From Massariosphaeria phaeospora (Eukaryota; Ascomycota; Dothideomycetes; Pleosporales): a stretch of DNA of 64,000 nucleotides. The notes below the pieces were generated by a model. The model was not told the DNA's origin. It saw only the letters and a program-made list of their open reading frames with translations, and ran no database searches. Numbering within the stretch: position 1 is the first letter of the stretch; each line of letters begins with the position of its first letter. The stretch is from contig JAADJZ010000001.1 in assembly GCA_011032825.1 (NCBI GenBank), forward strand, positions 2,852,001 through 2,916,000. The letters run 5' to 3'. Of the stretch, positions 1 to 8,224 are shown piece after piece. A program made the position numbers and the translations under genes.

Positions 1-29
1 CACATAAGAGTTCGATACCACATATCTAG

Positions 30-223
30 TGTGTGAATGAGTATGAGATTGACGTTGGCGGTATTGCCGAGCATTTGAAAGAGGACGAGGTGGAAGATTG
101 GGCGAAGGAGATTCTGAGGGCTCTTGGGGATGATGGTGCACTTGTTAGTCAGGACGGTATGTTGGCTGTAGGCGCTCTCGCTCAACTAAAAGTATTAACC
201 TTAATTTTAGTTACAGGTTCTTA
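30..223 (+). CDS. 3' end of a paralogue of the gene at 534-1736 (partial)
   Basis: The window opens inside a gene. The translation from about 33 (NEYEIDVGGIAEHLKEDEVE) matches the C-terminal part of the protein encoded at 534-1736 (FEYRLDVGVIPEYLREDEIA), so the two are tandem paralogues. A TAG at 27-29 closes the frame upstream, but it sits in CATATCTAG, a plausible 3' splice site, so bases 1-29 may be intron. After GAC-G the homology ends at GTATGT (157), a fungal-type donor. An acceptor TTTTAG at 205-210, preceded by TATTAAC as a possible branch site, gives a 54-base intron and a short last exon ending in TAG at 221-223. TTACAG at 211-216 is an alternative acceptor. The downstream paralogue has no intron here. 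Function is not recognised. The gene call is fairly secure; the splice sites are inferred. Confidence 0.55.
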
Positions 224-533
224 GCGTGTTCCAATTTCACTTGTCACTTCATGCTGCTATACGGGAAGAAATCACGGCAATACTTGCCCCCGCAACTACT
301 TTCGAGCAGTGTCGATCTAAAATCCGCGGTCCTTTACAATGGAAACCGTATCGACTCTGGCACTTCCCACGAACGTGCACATCGTATTGTGGACTCTATA
401 GTATATTATCCTTAATTGCACAACGCAACTATAGTACACCAACACCACCCAGCCACTGTGACACACGAACTCAGTCTCATATCTTATAAAATCCACTCTT
501 TTTCGCTACTTCAACCCAACACACCCGGGCAGC
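224..533 (+). promoter_or_regulatory. Intergenic region and promoter of the 534-1736 gene
   Basis: There is no supported gene here. A TATAAA lies at 485-490, 44 bases before the ATG at 534, followed by a pyrimidine-rich stretch (about 494-521), a common arrangement in filamentous fungal promoters. The leader is short. A frame open from 226 to 489 begins with GTG, has no homology to the flanking proteins, and is ignored. Confidence 0.45.
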
Positions 534-1736
534 ATGGCTTCATCAATGACCATGGATACTGACATCCCTTTCGAGACGCAGGTCGTCAAGAAATACATCA
601 CTCCAGTTGAAGAACAAGATATCCCTCAAGCTTCTACAAAAGAGACTGCTCGGCTTATGCAGCCTGCTGAGTTACGGCAAATGATCTATGGTTATTTGGG
701 TTATCCGATTGCAGGCAAAGTGTGGGCCGAATCACCATGTTCTGGGCAGCTAGTGCAAGCACGGATTGTAGGGTACGACATACGCGACTTCGACATTGTG
801 CGCACCACCGACTTCATCGTCCACTTGCACGCTCCAACCATTGATTGTTGTGACGGTCAACGAACGGAACTCGTACAACTGATGAGCATGCTCGACATCG
901 ACCGGGCGCTTCTCTGCACCAACAAGTTCATTCGATCCGAGGTACTACAGCTTCTGCAGTTCCACCAAGCCGCGGTCAGCTTTTGTCTTGACTTGCTTCC
1001 CGACGCCAGGTTCTTCGGCCAACGGATGCTTTTGCATTCGTCGCTTTTCAATCACCTTACGTCTATCACTCTGGACTCGATCGTGGGTACTTACTACTTA
1101 CAGAACCATCCTCACCACCCTTCTATCGTCCGCCACCGGAGAACACTTGAAATTCAAGCCCTCTCGATACGCTTCCTAGCGGACAATTGCCCCTTCCTCG
1201 AAACTTTTAGCTACGCGCCTTACCTGAAAGGCTCGTTCGAATACGCCTCCCCCGAGCGCCACAAACTTCGACATGTAGCGCCGAAAGCTACAGAGTGTCT
1301 TGTGCTTGCCTTCAAGTACCTTGTGCAAAAGTGCAAGTTCTTAGACGAACTCGTAATCCCGCGCGTGGTGGATTATTTCGACATTGAGGATGGGTACTAC
1401 TTCTTGGGCGAGCTCGTGCCTATCACAGGCATATTCGAGTACAGGCTTGACGTTGGTGTCATTCCAGAATACTTGCGAGAGGATGAGATTGCTTATTGGG
1501 CAGGGCGCATTTTGCGGTTGATGAGGGATGTCGGGCCGATTGTGAATCAAGAGCCTATCCAGTGGCTACAGCCGAAGGGATATTGTGCAATCGAAAAATG
1601 TTCACCGGTTATAGAGAGCCACATGAGGATTCTCTTCGTCAGAAAGCATAGGGCCTCGGTTTGTTTATCGACGAGTGCTAGTACTAGGCATAAACCTAAA
1701 CTGATGTTCCTTCCCGCGTTCGGTTCTGTTATCTGA
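534..1736 (+). CDS. Hypothetical protein, 400 aa, fungal ELRxMIY family
   Basis: This is an uninterrupted 400-residue frame from the ATG at 534 (context AGCATGG) to TGA at 1734-1736. The N-terminal 40 residues are polar and probably disordered. Residues 44-55 (PAELRQMIYGYL) resemble the short helical F-box-like start found in many unassigned ascomycete proteins (family knowledge, not a strong assignment). Residues about 100-170 and 300-345 are mixed alpha/beta with many Leu/Phe. There is no signal peptide or membrane segment. The last 50 residues (after VNQE) are Arg/Ser-rich and differ from the upstream paralogue. Codons use TCA, CCA, TGA and TGG contexts freely, unlike the repeats that follow, so the gene has escaped repeat-directed mutation. 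It lies 480 bases from the Copia element. Function is unknown. Confidence 0.8.
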   Translation: MASSMTMDTDIPFETQVVKKYITPVEEQDIPQASTKETARLMQPAELRQMIYGYLGYPIAGKVWAESPCSGQLVQARIVGYDIRDFDIVRTTDFIVHLHAPTIDCCDGQRTELVQLMSMLDIDRALLCTNKFIRSEVLQLLQFHQAAVSFCLDLLPDARFFGQRMLLHSSLFNHLTSITLDSIVGTYYLQNHPHHPSIVRHRRTLEIQALSIRFLADNCPFLETFSYAPYLKGSFEYASPERHKLRHVAPKATECLVLAFKYLVQKCKFLDELVIPRVVDYFDIEDGYYFLGELVPITGIFEYRLDVGVIPEYLREDEIAYWAGRILRLMRDVGPIVNQEPIQWLQPKGYCAIEKCSPVIESHMRILFVRKHRASVCLSTSASTRHKPKLMFLPAFGSVI

Positions 1737-2215
1737 CCTCCACGTGTTTGTTCACAGCTTGCCGAATAGTTTTTTTGTCCCTACTCAAATGTCCCAGATA
1801 CATGTTTCCTTCAAGGTAACATACTATTACGTACTCAATGATGCTCACGCTTGTTATTAGCGGAACAGTCTTTTATACGAAAGTAAAAATTTTTGACAGT
1901 GACTTTCGATTTCCTCCTTGATAATTTTCCTCATTACTATACATATGCTAAAACCAAGTGAAGTTAAGTAAGAGATGATGTGTGCAGACTTCAAGATCTA
2001 GTGGCTATTTGTAAGTCCTACGTGTCCGGCTGGCTTTGACGACGTGGTAGGCTAAAGGCGTGTGCCTGCTAGTCTGCTTTATCAACGCCCACGCAATGAA
2101 ACATCGAGTTCCGAGGTCATCAATCAAAACTTATGGCGGTATGCGGGTATCTAGATACGAACGTGTCTCAGGATCACGATAATCACGTGCCAGCGTTCTG
2201 CATGGATGGAGATTC
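1737..2215. other. Intergenic DNA up to the Copia insertion site
   Basis: I see no gene or RNA. Base composition is ordinary. The last five bases, GATTC at 2211-2215, are the left copy of the target-site duplication of the Copia element. Confidence 0.6.
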
Positions 2216-2399
2216 TGTCGCGTTGAGTGCAAGCAGTGCGTAGGGAATTGAGGATTGAACTGAGGTTGTATTGTGTGTAGCTACGAACGTAGATATACAT
2301 GAGTGGCTGTAAACAGCGCTAGTGCAGGATGGGTAGTCGCACCTCAGCGTAGGTGAGGCGCCACTACACGTGAGGTAGGAGAGACTCTAAACCGTGACA
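2216..2399 (-). repeat. Copia 3' LTR
   Basis: A 184-bp direct repeat with TGTC...GACA ends, identical to 7415-7598. On the element's coding strand this is the downstream LTR, preceded by a G-rich tract. Confidence 0.95.
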
Positions 2400-2408
2400 C
2401 ACCCCCCA
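2400..2408 (-). other. Copia polypurine tract
   Basis: Next to the 3' LTR the minus strand reads GCTGGGGGGTG up to the LTR boundary. A purine run in this place primes plus-strand DNA synthesis in LTR retrotransposons. The position and base content fit; use is inferred. Confidence 0.7.
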
Positions 2409-2454
2409 GCTGGCGTAGGCTCAAAGGCATTGAGTTGACGACAGCTGATTAGTA

Positions 2455-5400
2455 TCAGTGTATGTAGAGGGCGTCGAGGTCGTCCCCAGCAGCCTGACGT
2501 AGGCCCTTCAGGCGCTCTGTGATGTCAACAAGGTTGAGTTGGCGGATAAACTCTGTAAATTTCTGCTTTGGTAGTATTTTCGTAAGTCCGTCGGCAGGCA
2601 TACGATCAGTAGGAACCCATTGGACGTTGATTCGTGAGGCAGTGACCTCCTGTCGAATCCAGAGCTGGTGGATGTCGACGTGCTTGACCTTTGTATGAAG
2701 CTTGTCGTGCTTTTTCGTAACAATACCAACAGTCTGCTGATTGTCACACCAAATTGTAGGTGTACAGTCGAGCGTAAGGTTGATTCTAGTAAAGAATCGC
2801 ATCCATTCCTCCATTTGCGAGGCAGCGAGAGATAACGAGAGCAATTCAGACTCTGTAGTTGATTTTGTGACTGTACGCTGTATAGTCGATTTCCAGTCAA
2901 TCATGAGTCCACCAAATTTGAACGCGTAACCCTAAGAGCTCCGGCGAGTCTCAGGCTCGTCAGCGTACGAGGCGTCAGATGATCCAAAGAAGAGAGAATC
3001 GCGATATAGAGGATCGTCAGAGAGATACTCGGCCATGTCCTGTGCGCTAGCAGAGGCTTCAAGAGCGAGCGCCTTCGTGCTAAGCAGGTAGCGCCAGGTT
3101 TGGCGGATCTTCGAGACGTGTGACTGTCCTGGGTTGGTAAGGTGGCAGGCAAAGACGACGTGCGTTCGGGCGACGTCAGGCCTGCCCCAGACAGCAATGT
3201 ATGCTAAAGAGCCAACTAGTTGCTGATAGAGCTTCGTTCGAGTAGCGTCAGGCTCCTCGATAGACTGCGGCAGCCAGTTCTCCATTAGTGAAACGTCTAG
3301 AGCCTTGCCTACAGCCTCAATACTAAATCGAGCGCACACCTTGTCAATGAAGGCGTCTTGAACTAGCCAGGTTTTGTGCAGAGCTCGATCGCGAACGATG
3401 CGGATTCCGAGAAACCAGGTGAGGTTTCCTATAGCTTTGATGTTGTATAGGTTCACTAGATCCTTCTCAAAGGACCTGTGGAGATAAGCATTTGACTGAT
3501 GAAATGCCATAACAATGTCGTCAACGTAGACGAATAGGATGAGCCAGCGATTCGTGTACAGACACGAGAAGCCCTCAACCGGTTTCAGGCCTAGCTTGAT
3601 GAGCTCGCGGCGTAGCTCGTTGTACCATAGTACAGGTGACTCTTTTAGGCCGTACAGAGCGCGAAGCACTATTATGATTTCGCCTTCGATTTGGCGGAAA
3701 GCCTCAGGTGTTTCAGCGTATAGCTTGCGATCGATCTGAGCGTTCAAGAAGGCAGTAGGAACGTCGTACTGCTTTAGCTCTAGATCGAAGTAATTGGCGA
3801 TCGCAATTAGAGCGCGAAAGTTGCGGATTGCGAGTGTAGCAGCGTACGTGTTCTCGAGCGGAGCTTGGAGGTTGCCTCGAACGACTAGTCGAGCCTTGAA
3901 GCGTAAGAGATATCCATCTCCGTCTGTTTTGTAGGTGAAAACCCACATCAGAGGTAGCACCTCAGCGTCTGCAGTTGCCTTCGACTGATCTGTCTAGCCA
4001 AAGACGTCTTTAGCGCGTAGGTCTCGCCATTCGATTTCCATAGCGCGTCGGAATTGATCGCTAAACATGTGTGTACCAAGCTGCTTCACTGCCTTCGGCG
4101 GAAGCGGCAGCTGTGATTGATGGATTCGCGGTATCTCATCTACTCCAGCGGGTATTAAGTGAATCTCGGTCGAAAACGCTTGCAGGTAATTGACTAGAGG
4201 CTTAGGTCCTAGCCTCGTAGCGTAAGACTAGATAGCAAAGTTGTCTAGATTCCTTGGTTTTCGACTGCGCTTGCCTGTAATAATAAGGCTTGTGTCGGTT
4301 GGGTCGAGATTGACGTCCTGTGGAGCTCTCTAGCCTCGTCGGCGATAATTCTCAGGTACCATTAGAGTTGAGTCAACCTCAGAGGGTTCAGGAGTTGGCA
4401 GCTGTTGCTGAGTTGATTCGAGTACGTCGTTGGATTCGAGTACGTCGTCATTCGTCTCACCCCCCACATGGGAGCTTCCAGCTGTTAGAGCTGAGGTCAC
4501 AGGTGCTGTCGGGCGGCTGCGTTGACGAGCTGTCAGCAGGTCTTCGATGCTAATATCGTCGTCCTGTGGCATCTCTGGATATTCGAGTAGCTCGATTACC
4601 TCCTCGATTACTGACGTAGAGGCGTAGCCGTCCATTTTCTCGAAAAAGAGCGTAGGTTCGAACACAACGTCACGTGTAACGATGACAGTATCCTTAGTAG
4701 GCAGCCATATACGGAAGATATTGGTGCCTTGGTAGCCAACCAGGTGGCCAATAAGAGTACGCGATTCAAGCTTGTCAGCAGCTCTCAGATCACGGTTGTA
4801 GACGTAGGCGCGACAGCCGATAGGCCTCATATGAGCGACGAGTGGCTTTCGTCCCCATACGACCTCGTACGGTGTCTTCCAACCTAGTGCTTCAGTAGGC
4901 GTTCGATTGAGAATGTACGCGGCTGTGCGATACATCTCATGTAATAGATCCTTTGGTAGGTTCGCGTGTATGCGCATAGCGCGAGCTCGCTGAGTAAGGA
5001 CTCCGCCTGCGCGCTCAATGAGTCCATTCGGCTCCTTTGTGCTAGGTGGAGCTGGCTCGTACAGCATTCCCAGTTCGTCTGTGGTGTTGATTAGATCGTT
5101 GCCAAATCCCTTTTCGTTGTCGCATCGGATAGCGACTACGTCAGCATTGTACACGCGCTGAATCTTGCGAATCAAGGCCATGAACCAGCGTGTGAGGGTC
5201 AACTTGTCCTTTCGCTTGATTGTAGCTATCTCATGCCATTTTGAGTACTCGTCCATCGAGTGCGGAGCGTATTTGCTACCGTCGATACACTCCTCTCCCA
5301 TAGGGATAATGTAGATCAAGTCTATCGCGATTCGATAGAATGGTCGTTGTGCACGGCTCTCAGCCGGGCGCCTCGAGATGATATGAGTTATTCGAGCTTC

Positions 5401-7239
5401 GATACACGTCTAGCAGAGACAGTCTATATAGTCTCCTGTCAGTTGGACGCCAGTGACGTTTGGTTCGAGTTGATCGATAGCCTTCCGGCCTGGGTGGCCC
5501 CATATCAGATGAGCAGCACGTCGATCGACGACGTTGGTGGGCTTTGGCGCGTACGACGGGCGGTACGATGCTCCAAAGGTACTCAATCGTGAGTGTAGAA
5601 GTGATAGAGGGGGTCGGCGTGATGGCTCTGCATCAATAAGCCAGTGTCCCCCATTGTACTCGAGTTGCGCGATGACGTTCGATGTCTGTCGCATGTACAG
5701 GACGTCGCGGCCAGAGTCGAAGTAAATTGACTCTGTACGGCAGCGAGCGAGTCCTAGGACGCTTGTAAGAAAGCCTTCGACGTACGCAACGTGCGTCAGC
5801 TCTAGCGTTAGCAATCCATGTGGCGTACGGGCTACGAGGTCCATCGTGCCCCAAGCTGTAATAGGAATACAGCTATTGCCAGCATTGACAGAGCGGCGCT
5901 CTGGGTTGTCGCTCGTCCTCTTCTAGCCTTTCCATGTCTCTGAGTTGACAACGTGTGTGTTGGATCCAGGATCAACAATCCATCGATTAAGTAGGTTAGT
6001 CTGAGTAGTGTCATCAACAGCCATTGTTGTGAGAGTTCCGACAGACTCGGTGAGAGCTTCGATCGCGATACCGTCATGACCGTCGTGACCGTCGTGGCCA
6101 AGTGTCATGAGTGATGGGCCAGTTGATATCACGAACGTGTCGGTGTTGGCAGGTGGCTTGCCGTCGTCAACCCGTAGTGAGCCAGCGCTCTGAGGTTGGC
6201 GAGCTGCCCACCTCTCAAGAGCAGTCTTGATGCGCGCGTTGATCTTAGAATCCTTCCGCGCTTCCTCAACCTTGCGTATAGCCTCAGCTGCAGGTTGATA
6301 GGACTTCGGACGCTCCGGGTGGCGGGTATTTAGGATGAAGCAGTCGGTGTACCAATGCTTCTTTCCACAGATACAGGTAGGCGTTGGTCGTGCGCCGTCA
6401 CGGTAGCGCTGTCTTTGATTGCCTGTTGATTGAGGCTCAATCGGGTGCGCGATACCGAGCTCAGCGGCAGTGACTGCCAGGCCAGTAGAGTGAGGCTTCG
6501 TACGGCGTAGATATGTAGTCATCTCGGCGACGTAGGTCTCCAGAGATGAGATCTCAGCAGTAGTGCCTCGCGCTTCATGCTTGAATATCTCGCGCAGGCA
6601 GGACGTAGCGTATTCTTGATCGAGCGCTTTGCAGGCGATTAGAAAGTCCTCTTGAGGTCGGTTGCCGTCAGTCTCCGGCAGCTTGATTGATTTGCCTTGG
6701 GCGGTAATGTATACCCAGTCAGTTAGCCATTGCTCGACCTTCTTCGCAGCTCGTGGAGCAGTCTTGAGAGTGTTGTATTTGTCAGCAAGCTCGCGGCGGC
6801 GAGTTGCGTCAGTTGGGCAAAGGAACTTCTTGAGAGCGACCAGTCGGTCGTAGAGTGTCTCGTGATCCTTGATCAGGTGTATGTGGCGTACAGCAATCGT
6901 CTTGCTGATGTCCGTGTTCAGGTTGGCCAAAGCCTTCTTCTAGGTGCGGTACTCAGAGCGGCGTCGCTCCCATCGATCGCATTCCCATCGGTAAGACTCT
7001 CGGTCGTCTGCATTAAGGTCAAAGAGCCTAATAGCTCCAGCCTTGTAGTCGATGAGTTGAGGCTCGATAGCCTCCGTCAGCTTAGGGAGAAGCTCCCTAG
7101 CTACGTTAGGATTAATATACTGCCAGAGACCGTAGCGATTGGCAACGTCTCGGCGAATGAACAGCCAGGTAAACTAGTCGTCAGGCGTGTTCAGTATGAC
7201 TGTGACGCGCGTCACAGCGGGGTCAGACTCAGTAGCCAT
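2455..7239 (-). pseudogene. Copia gag-pol polyprotein, single frame with eight TAG codons
   Basis: The frame runs from the ATG at 7239-7237 to TGA at 2457-2455, 4,785 bases or 1,595 codons, with no frameshift. In order: Gag with a CICGKKHWYTDC knuckle (near 6360); protease WIVDPGSNTHV (near 5965); a GAG-pre-integrase HLIWGHPG (near 5500); integrase core with CDNEKGFGN and NGLIERAGG; reverse transcriptase with YDVPTAFLNAQ, LYGLKESPVLWYNEL and the catalytic FVYVDD (near 3525); RNase H with STTESELLSLSLAA and CDNQQTVGI. In-frame stops lie at 7174-7176, 6940-6942, 5923-5925, 5410-5412, 4330-4332, 4228-4230, 3994-3996 and 2932-2934. All are TAG and seven are preceded by C, as expected if CCAG or CTGG became CTAG. 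No protein can be made without readthrough. Confidence 0.95.
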
Positions 7240-7399
7240 TGTAGAGGCTATAGTCGTATGTGATTGGATTCAGGCTGAGATCCAGGCAATGTGCGTCGTG
7301 GGTAAACGCGGTAACAGGTGCGCTGTGGTGGACGCGGTATAGCAACGTGCGACTCAAGTAGAGTGACGATTGCAGCAGGTGAGAACAATCCTAGGTTGC

Positions 7400-7414
7400 A
7401 GCCGGGCTCATAAC
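7400..7414 (-). other. Copia primer-binding site, half initiator-tRNA-Met type
   Basis: One base inside the 5' LTR the coding strand reads TTATGAGCCCGGC. Its complement, GCCGGGCTCATAA, matches the anticodon stem and loop of initiator tRNA-Met with the CAU anticodon in the loop. Drosophila copia is known to prime from such an internally cleaved half-tRNA. The match is visible; cleavage in this fungus is inferred. Confidence 0.75.
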
Positions 7415-7598
7415 TGTCGCGTTGAGTGCAAGCAGTGCGTAGGGAATTGAGGATTGAACTGAGGTTGTATTGTGTGTAGCTACGAACGTAGATATACATG
7501 AGTGGCTGTAAACAGCGCTAGTGCAGGATGGGTAGTCGCACCTCAGCGTAGGTGAGGCGCCACTACACGTGAGGTAGGAGAGACTCTAAACCGTGACA
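7415..7598 (-). repeat. Copia 5' LTR
   Basis: A 184-bp LTR identical to 2216-2399. It is followed by the second GATTC duplication at 7599-7603. Confidence 0.95.
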
Positions 7599-7603
7599 GA
7601 TTC

Positions 7604-7761
7604 CATCCAGCCTATTCCGCCTACCTCCGCCCCTAGACTCTGGATTTTCTCTAAGGTAGCTAAGCTCATAGATTTGTAATACAATTAGCTACCTTAGGTT
7701 TAATTAATCGTCTAGCGCTAGTTTGACGCGGGGATGTAGAGACTTTAGCGTATAGCGCTTG
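7604..7761. other. Left edge of the AT-rich block, with a hairpin
   Basis: No gene. A 13-base perfect inverted repeat, CTAAGGTAGCTAA at 7651-7663 and its complement at 7685-7697, could form a hairpin or mark a small element end. The sequence becomes AT-rich from about 7640. Confidence 0.5.
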
Positions 7762-8084
7762 TACGCTAGCGAATAAGTAGAGAGTACCTATCGTTGGGTA
7801 TAGGTTAGGTTAGAGTCGCACAGACCTAAAGTTAAAGTTAAATTAGAGTAATCAAAGCGTAGGTTAAAGTTAGGTTATAGGTACTACCTTTAGGTTAATA
7901 AACCTGTTATAACTAGCTGTTATAATTATAAAAAAAATATATATTAAAATATAGAATTGTAGAAGTCTGTGCTAACCTAACTTATACCTACGCTAAAACG
8001 TTTTAGCGTAGGTATAGGTTAGGTTAGCACTAGAGTCTTACGTAAGCTAACTCAACTTTAACTTAACTTATACCTATTTACTAC
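7762..8084 (+). repeat. Palindromic element, copy A
   Basis: A 323-bp member of a family also at 8784-9168, 23170-23492, 29520-29843 and 30283-30605. It begins TACGCTAGCGAATA and ends CCTATTTACTAC, related inverted termini with iterated TAGGTTAGGTT-like tracts facing inward. A 58-bp near-perfect palindrome centred at 7999/8000 (7971-8028) and a conserved TTATAATTATA core lie inside. No coding capacity; most like a MITE. Confidence 0.75.
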
Positions 8085-8224
8085 TCTAAGCGCTTAAACG
8101 TTATTTCTCTTTTTTATTGCTTGCATTTATCTTATCTATTTTATACACTTTAAAAGCGTTTTTCTGCTTTATAAATCAACTCTGCTCTATTTAATACTTG
8201 TTGTTTTAACTTTTTATTGTCAAG

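Larger units (their letters stand above)
2216..7598 (-). mobile_element. Ty1/Copia LTR retrotransposon, complete but with interrupted gag-pol
   Basis: A 5,383-bp element bounded by 184-bp direct LTRs (2216-2399 and 7415-7598) that read identical, each starting TGTCGCG and ending GTGACA. GATTC is duplicated at 2211-2215 and 7599-7603. The coding strand is minus, so the right LTR is the 5' LTR. Domain order gag - protease - integrase - reverse transcriptase - RNase H is the Copia order. Identical LTRs indicate a recent insertion, yet the polyprotein frame carries eight TAG codons. The element inserted between the gene-bearing edge and the AT-rich block, at or near their junction. Confidence 0.97.

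Noticed and set aside
226..489. Open frame of 87 codons before the first gene
   Set aside because: It begins with GTG, overlaps the TATA-containing promoter and resembles neither paralogue.
2741..7263. Several open frames on plus within the Copia element (for example 5260-5592, 6730-7263)
   Set aside because: They are antisense to well-supported gag-pol domains and show no protein features of their own.
7762..8084. TTAGGTTAGG-like tracts as telomere repeats
   Set aside because: They are irregular, occur in both orientations inside a bounded repeat, and are not TTAGGG arrays.
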